A DNA stretch of 64,000 nt, taken from Halomonas sp. MCCC 1A13316. GTDB lineage: Bacteria; Pseudomonadota; Gammaproteobacteria; Pseudomonadales; Halomonadaceae. The position numbers were made by a program, and so were the translations under genes. The stretch lies in NCBI RefSeq assembly GCF_014931605.1, contig NZ_CP053382.1, forward strand, positions 1,674,001-1,738,000, given 5' to 3'. Of the stretch, positions 1 to 10,618 are shown one piece after another (the stretch's first letter is position 1; the number at the start of each line of letters is the position of its first letter). The notes under the pieces were generated by a model. That model saw nothing but the letters and a program-made list of their open reading frames with translations. It was not told where the DNA came from and did no database searches.

Positions 1-2
1 GT

Positions 3-338
3 GTCGAAGCCGAGCTGCAGTTGCCTTGCCGGCGCTGCCTCGAGCCCATGGCCCAGCATGTCGAGAGCGAGTTCCTGCTGGGCATGGTTTCGAGCGATGC
101 GCTGGCGGCAGAGCTGCCGAGCACCCATGAGCCGGTGCTGGTGGAAAACGAACAGCTGAACCTGCTGGAGGTGATCGAGGATGAACTGATCCTCAGTCTG
201 CCCCAGGTGGTTTACCACGACGAGGCGCATTGCCGTGTCTCGCGCGACCAGCTGAGCAGCGGCGAGGAGGCCGAATCAAGCGAGCCGACTCCTGCTAGTC
301 CTTTCGAGGTGCTGCGTCACCTCAAGGACAAATCCTGA
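3..338 (+). CDS. yceD: YceD / DUF177 family protein, 5' end missing
   Basis: The window opens inside this gene; the reading frame runs from base 3 to the TGA at 336-338, giving the last 111 residues. The Cys-Arg-Arg-Cys-Leu-Glu motif just after the window edge and the acidic C-terminal half are typical of YceD (DUF177), a small protein needed for normal 23S rRNA accumulation in Escherichia coli. It lies 31 bases before rpmF, the usual arrangement, so the two are probably co-transcribed. The true start lies outside the window. Confidence 0.9.
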   Translation, partial: VEAELQLPCRRCLEPMAQHVESEFLLGMVSSDALAAELPSTHEPVLVENEQLNLLEVIEDELILSLPQVVYHDEAHCRVSRDQLSSGEEAESSEPTPASPFEVLRHLKDKS

Positions 339-369
339 TTGTTTATCGTCTCACTTCGGAGTGACACCC

Positions 370-540
370 ATGGCAGTTCAACAGAACCGTAAGACTCGTT
401 CCAAGCGCGGCATGCGTCGTAGCCACGACGCCTTGAGCGCACCGACCCTGTCTCAGGACAAGGAAACCGGCACCACTCACCTGCGTCATCACGTCTCTCC
501 GGACGGTTTCTACCGTGGCCGCAAGGTGGTCGACGCCTGA
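370..540 (+). CDS. rpmF: 50S ribosomal protein L32
   Basis: A 56-residue protein starting MAVQQNRKT and rich in Arg, Lys and His, matching L32, a structural protein of the large ribosomal subunit, in length and N-terminal sequence. It has no cysteine, so it is the zinc-free form. A purine-rich stretch (cggagtgacacc) sits directly before the ATG. It lies between yceD and plsX, which is the conserved order in gammaproteobacteria and links ribosome synthesis to phospholipid synthesis. Confidence 0.96.
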   Translation: MAVQQNRKTRSKRGMRRSHDALSAPTLSQDKETGTTHLRHHVSPDGFYRGRKVVDA

Positions 541-575
541 GTCGACCCACTGTCGATGACCATCGGCACCTGAAC

Positions 576-1613
576 GTGCGGATTGCCATCGATGCGATGG
601 GCGGAGACGTCGGTCCCGCTGTCGCCGTTCACGGTGCGGCTGCTGCAGTCCAGGCTTGCCCGGGACTGGAAGTCGATCTGTTCGGCCCGGGCGACCAGCT
701 GTCAAACGAGCTCGAGAATCTGCCGCGGCATCTCGCCGCGGCTGGTTCGCATCTGTGCGTCCATCATGCATCGGGTCTGATTCGCCAGAATCAGCGACCC
801 TCCGATGCGCTGCGGCATGGCGGCGACACGAGCATGGCGTTGATGCTCGCCCACGTGGCCAACCGCAATGCTGCGGCGGGTGTCAGTGCTGGCAATACCG
901 GTGCCTTGATGGCCCTGGCTCGGCGCGCGCTAGACACCGTGGCGGGCATCCCGCGCCCCGCCATCTGCACTGCCATCCCGACCCGCAGCGACGGGCGTTG
1001 CTACCTGCTGGACCTCGGCGCCAATGTCGATGTAACTGCGGGGCGATTGGTGGACTTCGCCCGTATGGGGGAGGTCATGGCGCGCCATGTAGACGAGCTC
1101 GCCGCACCCAGGGTGGCGTTGCTCAATGTGGGCAGCGAGGGCACCAAGGGCAGTGAGGCGGTGCGCCAAGCGGATGCACTGCTGAGAGCGATGGGCTCGC
1201 TGAACTATATCGGCTTCATCGAGGGGGACGGGATATTTGCCGGCTCCGCCGATGTGGTGGTGTGTGATGGTTTCGTTGGCAATGCGGTACTCAAGGCCAG
1301 CGAAGGATTGGCGCGCATGCTGATCGAGCGGGTTCAGTTGACCTTCGAGTCGCACTGGAGCAGCCGTCTGGTCGGCATGTTGGCAAGGCCGGCGCTACGC
1401 CGGCTGAAGAATGAACTCGATCCGGTGCGCTACAATGGCGCCAGCCTGCTGGGACTCGATGGCATCGTGATCAAGAGTCACGGCAGTGCCGATGCCACTG
1501 GCTTTTTCTATGCTGTGTCGCGGGCCGTGCAGGAAGTCAGGCGTGACTTGCCCAGGCGACTCGCCGTGGAGCTTGATGCCCGTTGTGACAGCACTCAACA
1601 AGAGCAATGGTGA
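576..1613 (+). CDS. plsX: Phosphate acyltransferase PlsX
   Basis: 345 residues. PlsX converts acyl-ACP and phosphate to acyl-phosphate, the acyl donor for PlsY in membrane phospholipid synthesis; it is a peripheral membrane enzyme. The N-terminus ([14 protein letters not shown]) is the family hallmark, and the Gly-rich segment around [12 protein letters not shown] and the [13 protein letters not shown] stretch are also characteristic. The start is a GTG at 576; no upstream ATG gives a better N-terminus. It is followed almost without a gap by fabD. There is no fabH between plsX and fabD, unlike in E. coli. Confidence 0.97.
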   Translation: MRIAIDAMGGDVGPAVAVHGAAAAVQACPGLEVDLFGPGDQLSNELENLPRHLAAAGSHLCVHHASGLIRQNQRPSDALRHGGDTSMALMLAHVANRNAAAGVSAGNTGALMALARRALDTVAGIPRPAICTAIPTRSDGRCYLLDLGANVDVTAGRLVDFARMGEVMARHVDELAAPRVALLNVGSEGTKGSEAVRQADALLRAMGSLNYIGFIEGDGIFAGSADVVVCDGFVGNAVLKASEGLARMLIERVQLTFESHWSSRLVGMLARPALRRLKNELDPVRYNGASLLGLDGIVIKSHGSADATGFFYAVSRAVQEVRRDLPRRLAVELDARCDSTQQEQW

Positions 1614-1618
1614 ACGAC

Positions 1619-2572
1619 ATGACTCAACCCCTTGCCCTCGTCTTTCCCGGGCAAGGCTCCCAGCAGGTGGGTATGCTGCGGGAGCTGGCGGAACGCTATA
1701 GCGTCGTGCGGACGACCTTCGAAGAAGCCGCCGATGCGTTGGGCTACGACCTGTGGAAAGTGGTCCAGGAGGGGCCCGACGAGGCTCTGAACGCTACCGC
1801 CTGTACCCAGCCGGCGCTGCTGACGGCCAGTGTTGCCATCTGGCGTGTATGGCAGGAGCTGGAAGGCCCTCGCCCCGGTGCCATGGCGGGACATAGTCTG
1901 GGCGAATACAGTGCTATGGTGTGTGCTGGCGTCATGGGTTTCGCCGATGGCGTTCGTTTGGTGCGTTTGCGTGGCGAGGCGATGCAGGAGGCGGTTCCGG
2001 TCGGTCGGGGTGGCATGGCGGCCATCCTCGGGCTCGAGGCTGCCACCGTTGAAACAGCCTGCGCCGAGGCAGCGCAGAATGAGGTCGTGGCAGCGGTGAA
2101 CTACAATGCCCCGGGGCAGGTGGTGATCGCTGGTGACAAGTCCGCCGTAGAGCGCGCCATCGCCCTGTGCCAGGAGGCGGGCGCCAAGCGTGCCATGCCG
2201 TTGCCGGTCTCGGTGCCTTCGCACTGTGCTTTGATGCGGCCGGCCGCCGAGCGACTCAAGGCTGCCATTGCCGACCTCGACATGCGTCCACCGCGCTATA
2301 CCGTTTATCAGAACGTGGACGCCCATGCCCATGCCGATGTCGAGACATTGCGTACGCGGTTAGTCGAGCAGCTCTACCAGCCGGTGCGCTGGACTTCATG
2401 TGTCGAAGCGATGGAGGCGGCGGGTGCCTCGGTGTTCATCGAGTGCGGGCCGGGCAAAGTGCTTACCGGCCTCGGCAAACGCATCGTCAAAGGCAGCAAG
2501 GGGCTGGCGGTGAATGACCCCGACAGTCTTGAGGCAGCGCTCGGCCTGGCGCGCGAGGCGGTCGGTCAGTAA
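1619..2572 (+). CDS. fabD: Malonyl-CoA:ACP transacylase
   Basis: 317 residues from this start. FabD moves malonate from CoA to acyl carrier protein for fatty-acid elongation in the cytoplasm. The N-terminal FPGQGSQ, the nucleophile motif GHSLGEYS (Ser93) and the later VPSHCALM stretch with the catalytic His are all present. An ATG at 1607 is also open, but the one at 1619 (MTQPLALVFPG) matches known FabD N-termini and has a GGTGA ribosome-binding sequence five bases upstream. The gene starts just after the plsX stop, consistent with translational coupling. Confidence 0.95.
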   Translation: MTQPLALVFPGQGSQQVGMLRELAERYSVVRTTFEEAADALGYDLWKVVQEGPDEALNATACTQPALLTASVAIWRVWQELEGPRPGAMAGHSLGEYSAMVCAGVMGFADGVRLVRLRGEAMQEAVPVGRGGMAAILGLEAATVETACAEAAQNEVVAAVNYNAPGQVVIAGDKSAVERAIALCQEAGAKRAMPLPVSVPSHCALMRPAAERLKAAIADLDMRPPRYTVYQNVDAHAHADVETLRTRLVEQLYQPVRWTSCVEAMEAAGASVFIECGPGKVLTGLGKRIVKGSKGLAVNDPDSLEAALGLAREAVGQ

Positions 2573-2643
2573 GGCACGGCCAGCCCATACAAGGAGGGGC
2601 ATCGAGCCCCAGGACCAAACAGCATTCGGAGCGGGAACAGGTT

Positions 2644-3387
2644 ATGTCCAGCGAACGCAGAATCGCCTTGGTGACCGGTGCCAGCCGTGGCATTGGCCAG
2701 GCCATTGCTCATGAGCTTGGCCGGCAGGGGCGCGTAGTGATCGGTACCGCCACCACCGAGTCGGGTGCGGCCAGGATCGATGAAGACCTGCGTGCCCACG
2801 GTATCGAGGGGGCCGGCCGGGCACTCGATGTGACCGACCAGGCCAGTGTCGATGCCGTGATCAAGAGCATTACCGAGGAGTTCGGCGCGCCCACCATTCT
2901 GGTCAACAATGCCGGCATCACGCGTGACAATCTGCTGATGCGCATGAAGGAAGACGAATGGGATGCGGTGCTCGATACCAACCTCAAGTCAGTCTATCGG
3001 GTCACCAAGGCTTGCCTGCGCGGCATGACCCGAGCTCGCTTCGGTCGTATCGTCAGCATCAGTTCGGTCGTGGCGACCATGGGCAATCTCGGCCAGACCA
3101 ACTATGCTGCCGCCAAGGCGGGCATGGAAGGCTTCACTCGCGCCCTGGCGCGTGAGGTGGCATCGCGAGCGATCACCGTCAACGCCGTGGCGCCTGGCTT
3201 CATTGCCACCGACATGACGCGGGCACTGCCCGAGGAGCAGCACCAGGCGCTGTTGACGCAGATTCCGCTGGCGCGCCTTGGTGAGCCCGGTGAGATCGCA
3301 GCTGCCGTCGGTTTCCTGGCGAGCGAGGGCGCCGGTTATATCACCGGCGAGACATTGCAGGTCAACGGTGGCATGAACATGCGTTGA
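2644..3387 (+). CDS. fabG: 3-oxoacyl-ACP reductase FabG
   Basis: 247 residues, a short-chain dehydrogenase that reduces 3-oxoacyl-ACP with NADPH in each elongation cycle. It shows the Rossmann motif TGASRGIG (residues 11-18), NNAG (88-91), and the catalytic Ser141, Tyr154 and Lys158 in the YAAAK context. The C-terminus (TLQVNGGMNMR) is the typical FabG ending. It follows fabD by 71 bases and is followed by acpP after a 122-base gap with its own likely promoter. Confidence 0.97.
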   Translation: MSSERRIALVTGASRGIGQAIAHELGRQGRVVIGTATTESGAARIDEDLRAHGIEGAGRALDVTDQASVDAVIKSITEEFGAPTILVNNAGITRDNLLMRMKEDEWDAVLDTNLKSVYRVTKACLRGMTRARFGRIVSISSVVATMGNLGQTNYAAAKAGMEGFTRALAREVASRAITVNAVAPGFIATDMTRALPEEQHQALLTQIPLARLGEPGEIAAAVGFLASEGAGYITGETLQVNGGMNMR

Positions 3388-3406
3388 AGCCCCTGAGGGT
3401 CGGTGG

Positions 3407-3433
3407 TTGCGCCGACAGGGGGGCGTCTATAAA
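3407..3433 (+). promoter_or_regulatory. Possible acpP promoter
   Basis: A TTGCGC box at 3407-3412 and TATAAA at 3428-3433 are separated by 15 bases, a little short for a sigma-70 promoter. They sit in the fabG-acpP gap, where many proteobacteria have a strong extra promoter giving a short acpP transcript. The terminator after acpP supports a separate transcript. Confidence 0.4.
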
Positions 3434-3509
3434 CTACCCCGCAGCTTGAGTTTGCGGACCAAACGGCTGGTCATCTGAACGGCTAACTTGAACGACTGGA
3501 GTACGTATA

Positions 3510-3743
3510 ATGAGCACCATCGAAGAGCGCGTGAAGAAGGTTGTGGCCGAGCGCCTGAATGTCAAGGAAGAGGATATCCAGAACAGCTCCTCCTTCACCG
3601 AGGACCTTGGCGCTGATTCCCTGGATACCGTCGAGCTGGTCATGGCGCTCGAAGAGGAATTCGATACCGAAATTCCCGATGAGGAAGCCGAGAAGATCAC
3701 CACCGTTCAGGAAGCCATCGATTACGTCAACGCCCATCAGTAA
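3510..3743 (+). CDS. acpP: Acyl carrier protein
   Basis: 77 residues, strongly acidic. AcpP carries growing acyl chains on a 4'-phosphopantetheine group attached to Ser37 in the motif [10 protein letters not shown]. Length and sequence match the main fatty-acid ACP. It stands between fabG and fabF, with a probable promoter before it and a terminator after it, so it can be made in excess over its neighbours. Confidence 0.98.
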   Translation: MSTIEERVKKVVAERLNVKEEDIQNSSSFTEDLGADSLDTVELVMALEEEFDTEIPDEEAEKITTVQEAIDYVNAHQ

Positions 3744-3794
3744 GGGCGCGGTCGTCACCGCTTGCTGAGGTGAGGGTTCCGTTGAGGGCCCTTG

Positions 3795-3826
3795 AAAAGC
3801 CGTCCTGAGTGCCAGGGCGGCTTTTT
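3795..3826 (+). terminator. Rho-independent terminator after acpP
   Basis: The arms AAAGCCGTCCT (3796-3806) and AGGGCGGCTTTT (3814-3825) pair with one G-U wobble around a 7-base loop and end in a T run. This would end or attenuate the acpP transcript before fabF. Confidence 0.8.
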
Positions 3827-3871
3827 GCTTTGTATCGAGACCGTGGCTGCCCATGCAAGGAGCATGTCCGG

Positions 3872-3877
3872 TATAAT
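3872..3877 (+). promoter_or_regulatory. Probable -10 element of a fabF promoter
   Basis: A perfect TATAAT lies 60 bases before the fabF start and downstream of the acpP terminator. No good -35 box is visible at 16-18 bases upstream, so promoter strength is uncertain. Confidence 0.45.
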
Positions 3878-3937
3878 GCGCGCAAATGGCGGTCTGGGAG
3901 AAGGGCCGTGTCATCAAGGTTGTCTGGAGGATTTCTG

Positions 3938-5176
3938 ATGGCTCGTAGAGTTGTGGTGACCGGGCTGGGACTGGTCACGCCGGTGGGCAATACCGTCGAT
4001 GAGAGCTGGGAAAATATCCTGGCCGGCAACAGCGGTATTGCCCCCATCGAGCATTTCGATGCTACCGGCTTCAACACTCGCTTCGGCGGTTCGGTCAAGA
4101 ACTTCGACATCAGCCCGTACCTGAACCCGAAAGATGCGCGCAAAATGGACCTGTTCATTCAGTATGGGGTGGCAGCGGGAGCGCAAGCCATCAAGGATGC
4201 CGGTATCGAGTGCAGCGAGGAGAACGCTGAGCGTATCGGTGTCGCCATCGGTTCCGGTATCGGTGGGCTGCCAATGATCGAGCAGAACCACAATGCGCTC
4301 CAGAAGGGCGGTGCGCGCCGTATCTCGCCGTTCTTCGTACCCGGATCGATCATCAACATGATTTCCGGCAACCTGGCCATCCAGCATGGCTTCCGGGGCC
4401 CAAATATCGCCATTACCACCGCTTGTACTACCGGCACCCATAACATCGGCTACAGCGCACGCACCATCGCCTACGGCGATGCCGACGTGATGATCTGCGG
4501 CGGCGCCGAGATGGCCACCACGCCGCTGGGCCTGGGCGGATTTTCCGCAGCGCGGGCGCTGTCGACCCGCAACGACGATCCTCAGGCCGCCAGTCGTCCT
4601 TGGGATCGCGACCGCGACGGCTTCGTGCTGTCGGACGGCGCGGGCGTTCTGGTGCTCGAGGAGTACGAGCACGCCAAGGCGCGTGGCGCACGCATCTACG
4701 CCGAGCTGACCGGTTTCGGCATGAGCGACGATGCCTACCACATGACCGCACCGCCCGAGGACGGCAACGGGGCGGCGCTGTCCATGCGTAATGCCATACG
4801 CGATGCGGGCCTGGATACTTCGAAAGTCGACTACATCAATGCACATGGCACTTCGACCCCGGCCGGAGATCTGGCTGAGACCCGTGCGGTGAAAAAGGTG
4901 CTGGGTGAGGAAGCCTCTTCCGTGGCGGTGAGTTCCACCAAGTCGATGATCGGTCACCTGCTGGGCGCTGCCGGCGCCGTCGAAGCGGTCTTCTGCATTC
5001 TGGCAATTCGGGATCAGGTCGCACCGCCGACCATCAACCTGGACAATCCCCAGGAGGGCTGCGATCTCGACTACGTGCCGCATACGGCGCGTGAGATGAA
5101 GATCGACGTGGCGCTATCCAATTCGTTTGGCTTCGGGGGCACCAACGGTACCCTGGTGTTTTCCCGGCTGCGCTGA
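3938..5176 (+). CDS. fabF: 3-oxoacyl-ACP synthase II
   Basis: 412 residues. FabF condenses acyl-ACP with malonyl-ACP in fatty-acid elongation and is the enzyme that adjusts unsaturated chain length with temperature. The catalytic Cys163 is in TTACTTGTH; the two active-site histidines are in INAHGTSTP and [12 protein letters not shown]. The frame stays open upstream to 3809, but the ATG at 3938 gives the standard N-terminus ([11 protein letters not shown]) and has TGGAGG seven bases before it, so the extension is rejected. The TATAAT at 3872 would lie inside a longer gene, another reason for the shorter start. Confidence 0.96.
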   Translation: MARRVVVTGLGLVTPVGNTVDESWENILAGNSGIAPIEHFDATGFNTRFGGSVKNFDISPYLNPKDARKMDLFIQYGVAAGAQAIKDAGIECSEENAERIGVAIGSGIGGLPMIEQNHNALQKGGARRISPFFVPGSIINMISGNLAIQHGFRGPNIAITTACTTGTHNIGYSARTIAYGDADVMICGGAEMATTPLGLGGFSAARALSTRNDDPQAASRPWDRDRDGFVLSDGAGVLVLEEYEHAKARGARIYAELTGFGMSDDAYHMTAPPEDGNGAALSMRNAIRDAGLDTSKVDYINAHGTSTPAGDLAETRAVKKVLGEEASSVAVSSTKSMIGHLLGAAGAVEAVFCILAIRDQVAPPTINLDNPQEGCDLDYVPHTAREMKIDVALSNSFGFGGTNGTLVFSRLR

Positions 5177-5185
5177 GCATCTTTG

Positions 5186-6007
5186 ATGACTCGGCCGTTA
5201 GCGCAAGCACAGATTCCGGTCGACGACCGCGGCCTGGCCTATGGTGACGGGCTGTTCGAAACCGTGCTGGTTCGCGATAGCGAACCCTTGCTATGGCCGC
5301 AACACATGGCCCGGTTGGCGAGAGGGTGTCGCGTGCTGGGCATTCCCATGCCGGCTAGTGACGAACTCGACGGCCTGCCGGCTCAGGCGGGAACTGGACT
5401 GCAGGTACTCAAACTGGTTCTGACCCGTGGCAGCGGCGGTCGCGGCTACCTCCCCTCATCTTCGTCCGCGCCGCGCCTGCTGTGGCAGCTGTCCCGCTTT
5501 ACGCCACAAGCCCAGCGGTGGGAGACGGGCGTGCGGGTGCGACATTGCCACTTGCGACTGGGCATCCAGCCCCTGCTCGCGGGAATCAAGCACCTCAATC
5601 GGCTCGAGAACGTGCTGGCGCGCAGTGAGTGGAGTGAACCCGAGGTGGCGGAAGGGTTGCTCTGCGACAGCCAGGGGAACCTGATCGAAGCTACCTGCAT
5701 GAACCTTTTCTGGCAGCGCCAGGGACGGCTCGAAACACCGCGACTCAACGGTTGCGGTGTGGCAGGTACGCTGCGAGCCGGCCTGATGGAACGGCTGTCG
5801 GTCACGGAAGTCACCATGGGACCGGAGGTGCTGATGGAAGCCGAGGCCGTGTGGCTCGGCAACTCCATCCAAGGGCTCTGGCCCGTCGTGCGCCTGGATG
5901 CCGCCGATGGCGTCATACAGCGACGTTGGACGCTGCTCGACCTTCATCGCAGCGTTCAGCGTGAGGCCCATGGGCTACTGGGATACCCGACAGACTGCGG
6001 AAATTAA
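5186..6007 (+). CDS. pabC: Aminodeoxychorismate lyase
   Basis: 273 residues, fold-type IV PLP enzyme that splits 4-amino-4-deoxychorismate into p-aminobenzoate and pyruvate for folate synthesis. Visible family features are DDRGLAYGDGLFET near the N-terminus, the GIKHLNRLENVLAR segment carrying the PLP lysine, and EATCMNLF. A TTG at 5183 directly precedes the ATG at 5186; the ATG is chosen. It lies nine bases after fabF and before mltG, the conserved order in gammaproteobacteria. Confidence 0.93.
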   Translation: MTRPLAQAQIPVDDRGLAYGDGLFETVLVRDSEPLLWPQHMARLARGCRVLGIPMPASDELDGLPAQAGTGLQVLKLVLTRGSGGRGYLPSSSSAPRLLWQLSRFTPQAQRWETGVRVRHCHLRLGIQPLLAGIKHLNRLENVLARSEWSEPEVAEGLLCDSQGNLIEATCMNLFWQRQGRLETPRLNGCGVAGTLRAGLMERLSVTEVTMGPEVLMEAEAVWLGNSIQGLWPVVRLDAADGVIQRRWTLLDLHRSVQREAHGLLGYPTDCGN

Positions 6008-6100
6008 GCCGTGCGGGTCGAACATGGCCAGGCGGTCTTCGCCGGCTTGTTTCCGCGGAGTGAGTGTCGTGGGCAATGAATAGGGCAACGAGGAAGGCGC

Positions 6101-7105
6101 ATGCTGCGTTTGGTCAAGTTTCTGGTGGTGCTGGTCGTCTTGGCGGCCGTAGCGGTGTTCGCCGGCTATCGCTATTGGCAGAGCCGGCTCGACGCCCCCA
6201 TCGCGGTGGATGAGGAAACCCTTTACGAAGTACCGCGTGGGGCGGGGTACAACCGAGTCATCGCGGACCTCGAGGCGCGCGGTGTGATCGAGGACGAGTG
6301 GGTGTTTCGCCTGTTGACGCGAGTCGAACCCGATACCACTCCGCAGTTGCGAGCCGGCGAGTACATGCTCGAGCCGGGCATGAGCGGGCGTGAACTGGTC
6401 GAACTGCTCGGCAGCGACCGGGTCGTCACCTATCCACTGACCATTCCGGAGGGCTGGAACTTCCGTCAGATGCGTGCCCGTCTCGATGCCGCACCCAAGC
6501 TCGAGAGCCGCACCGCTGACCTCAGCGACGAGGAGATCATGGCACTGCTCGACCGCGAGGGGCGTCACCCCGAGGGCTGGTTCTTTCCCGACACCTATCG
6601 CTACCACAAGGGTATGAGCGACGCCGACATCCTGCGTCAGGCATTGGCACGCATGGAGCAAGTGCTGGACGAGGTCTGGGCAGAGCGCAGCGACGACCTG
6701 CCTATCGAGACGCCCTATGAGGCGTTGATCATGGCGTCACTGATCGAACGTGAGACCGGAGCCCCCGAGGAGCGTCGCGAGATTGCCGGTGTCTTCAAGC
6801 GTCGCCTGGAGCGCGGCATGCGCCTGCAGACCGACCCGACCGTGATCTATGGCATGGGTGACCGCTACGAGGGACGTATCACCCGCGCCGACCTGCAGGA
6901 AGCGACTCCGTACAACACCTATACCATCGATGGCATGCCACCGACCCCCATCGCCATGCCGGGGCGAGCCGCGCTCGAGGCCGCCGTCGATCCGCTGCCC
7001 GGCGAGACCCTCTACTTTGTCTCGCGGGGCGACGGTAGGCACCACTTTTCGCGTACGCTGCGCGAACACAATAATGCCGTGAACCGCTACATTCGCAACC
7101 GTTGA
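6101..7105 (+). CDS. mltG: Endolytic murein transglycosylase MltG
   Basis: 334 residues. MltG cuts nascent peptidoglycan glycan strands and is thought to terminate their growth at the inner membrane. A single N-terminal membrane helix (about residues 5-22) is followed by the LysM-like region and the YceG catalytic domain; the conserved ASLIERETG motif contains the catalytic Glu. GAAGGCGC stands just before the ATG. Position between pabC and tmk is the usual one. Confidence 0.95.
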   Translation: MLRLVKFLVVLVVLAAVAVFAGYRYWQSRLDAPIAVDEETLYEVPRGAGYNRVIADLEARGVIEDEWVFRLLTRVEPDTTPQLRAGEYMLEPGMSGRELVELLGSDRVVTYPLTIPEGWNFRQMRARLDAAPKLESRTADLSDEEIMALLDREGRHPEGWFFPDTYRYHKGMSDADILRQALARMEQVLDEVWAERSDDLPIETPYEALIMASLIERETGAPEERREIAGVFKRRLERGMRLQTDPTVIYGMGDRYEGRITRADLQEATPYNTYTIDGMPPTPIAMPGRAALEAAVDPLPGETLYFVSRGDGRHHFSRTLREHNNAVNRYIRNR

Positions 7106-8775
<1,670 letters not shown>

Positions 8776-8799
8776 CGCAGGGCGAAGGGAGGAGAACTC

Positions 8800-9135
8800 A
8801 TGGCACCGCAGAAGGCCTTGTCACTGACGATCCAGGACGAGCAGACGCTGCTCTCCGCCTATATGCCGCTGCTGGAACGGGGCGGTATCTTCGTGCCCAC
8901 TCGCGAGCGCTACGAGCTGGGCCAGGAGGTCTATCTGTTGTTGACCCTGCCCGGCGAGAGCGAGCGAGTGCCGGTGACCGGCCAGGTCGTGTGGGTCTCG
9001 CCCGATGGCGTGGCAGGAAGGCGAGTGCCGGGTATCGGTATTCACTTCAGCCATGAGGACCAGGCCGTGCGCGGCCGTATCGAGGCCCTGCTGGCAGGCC
9101 AACTGGACAAAGGCGCCCCGACCTATACCCTGTGA
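8800..9135 (+). CDS. pilZ: PilZ domain protein
   Basis: 111 residues, the size of the type IV pilus PilZ protein. It has a hydrophobic beta-rich core (GGIFVPT, VYLLLTLPGE, VTGQVVWVSP) but lacks the RxxxR c-di-GMP-binding motif, as in the pilus-assembly PilZ that works with PilB and FimX rather than binding the nucleotide. The tmk-holB-pilZ-tatD order supports this. No other pilus gene is in the window. Confidence 0.88.
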   Translation: MAPQKALSLTIQDEQTLLSAYMPLLERGGIFVPTRERYELGQEVYLLLTLPGESERVPVTGQVVWVSPDGVAGRRVPGIGIHFSHEDQAVRGRIEALLAGQLDKGAPTYTL

Positions 9136-9184
9136 TGGTAAGCACTGCCGTTTCGGGCCATACAACTGACGAGTTTCACCCTGC

Positions 9185-10030
9185 ATGTTTGTCGACTCTC
9201 ACTGTCACCTCGACCGCCTCGATCCGAAGACTCACGACGGCAGCCTCACCGTCGCTCTGGAGGCGGCCCGCGCACGCGACGTGCGCCAGTTCCTTGCCAT
9301 TGCGGTGACCCTCGAGGACGTGCCGAGCCTGGCCGGGATCGCTCGTGAGCACGCCGACGTGGCGATCTCCGCTGGCGTGCATCCGATGCATTTGCTTGAG
9401 CGCGAGCCCGACCTCGAGCTTATCAAAGAGACGGCGGAGCGCTTCGGTGCCGTGGCCATCGGCGAGTGCGGGCTGGATTACCATTATCTCGAAAAGACGC
9501 CTGAGCACGTGCCTTCGCGGGAGGTGCAACGCGAGCGCTTCAGGTGTCAGTTGATTGCCGCCACCGAGCTCGAGCTGCCGGTGATCGTGCATACCCGCGA
9601 TGCCCGCGAGGACACCCTGGCACTGATTCGTGAACACAGCGATCCGGCCATCGGCGGGGTGCTGCACTGTTTCACCGAAGACCTCGAGATGGCGCGGGAG
9701 GCGGTTGGTCACGGCTTCTACATCTCGCTGTCGGGTATCGTCACTTTTCGTAATGCCGAGAGCCTGCGCGAGGTGGCGCGCCGTGTGCCTCTCGACCGGC
9801 TGCTGATCGAGACCGACAGCCCCTACCTGGCGCCGGTGCCGCATCGCGGCAAGCCTAACGAGCCGGCCTGGGTAGTGGAAGTGGCCCAGTGCATCGCCAG
9901 AGAGCGTCGTATCAGCATCGACGAGGTTGCCATGCAGACCACGGCCAACTTCTACCAGCTGTTTCGCCAGGCCGCTCCGGAGGTATCTGACGAGACTCGC
10001 GATGTCCTGGCCCGGGCCGGCCTGGTGTAG
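9185..10030 (+). CDS. tatD: TatD family metal-dependent deoxyribonuclease
   Basis: 281 residues, TIM-barrel hydrolase with metal ligands in SHCHLD near the N-terminus, GECGLDYH, VIVHTRDA, LHCFTED and ETDSPYLAPVPHRGK. Family members are 3'-5' exonucleases of DNA/RNA or D-aminoacyl-tRNA related hydrolases. In this position, after pilZ, the gene is usually named ycfH or tatD-like; precise substrate is not shown by the sequence. Confidence 0.9.
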   Translation: MFVDSHCHLDRLDPKTHDGSLTVALEAARARDVRQFLAIAVTLEDVPSLAGIAREHADVAISAGVHPMHLLEREPDLELIKETAERFGAVAIGECGLDYHYLEKTPEHVPSREVQRERFRCQLIAATELELPVIVHTRDAREDTLALIREHSDPAIGGVLHCFTEDLEMAREAVGHGFYISLSGIVTFRNAESLREVARRVPLDRLLIETDSPYLAPVPHRGKPNEPAWVVEVAQCIARERRISIDEVAMQTTANFYQLFRQAAPEVSDETRDVLARAGLV

Positions 10031-10063
10031 CCAGGGGGAGAATTTCATGTCGAAGGGACAAGC

Positions 10064-10618
10064 ATGAACCTGGACCCACTGCTCAACCACGTCGAGCCCG
10101 ATGGGGTCATTCCTCCTGTGGACCGCTGGCAGCCGACCCAGGCCGGGGAGATGGACCTGGAGATTGCCGCCGACGGCCGTTGGTTCCACGAAGGCAGCGA
10201 AATGACACGCGCCCGCCTGGTCAGGCTGCTTTCGACGCTGCTGCGACGTGAACACGACGGCCACTATTATCTGGTCACCCCGGTGGAGAAGCAGCGTATC
10301 CATGTGGTCGATCGCCCCTTCGTCGTGGTCGATGCCGAGCAGGACACGGCAGGGGATTGGTGGTTCACTACCAATGCCGGCGACCGCTTGCGACTGGACG
10401 ACGTGCATCGGCTGCAGCTGAGTGCCACGCCTGACGGCACGCAGGTGCCGGAGGTGCCAGTGCGCTTCGGCCTCTCGGCCCGTCTGGGTCGCAACGTCTT
10501 CTACCGCCTGGTGGACTGTGCCGAACAGCGCCAGGAGGAGGGCGGTGGGAACGAACTCGGCTTGACCAGTGCAGGCGTATGGCAGCCGCTGGGCAATTTG
10601 CCCGCCGAGGCTCCGTGA
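10064..10618 (+). CDS. DUF1285 family protein
   Basis: 184 residues, matching the DUF1285 family by its core: DGRWFHEGSEMTRARLVRLLST, followed by HYYLVTPVEK and VVVDAEQD. Function is not established for the family. It follows tatD by 33 bases and its stop codon overlaps the GTG start of the helicase gene, so the two are probably translated together. No signal peptide or membrane segment. Confidence 0.82.
   Translation: MNLDPLLNHVEPDGVIPPVDRWQPTQAGEMDLEIAADGRWFHEGSEMTRARLVRLLSTLLRREHDGHYYLVTPVEKQRIHVVDRPFVVVDAEQDTAGDWWFTTNAGDRLRLDDVHRLQLSATPDGTQVPEVPVRFGLSARLGRNVFYRLVDCAEQRQEEGGGNELGLTSAGVWQPLGNLPAEAP

Noticed and set aside
3809..3937. Upstream extension of fabF
   Set aside because: It would run through the acpP terminator and the fabF -10 box; ATG 3938 gives the standard N-terminus.
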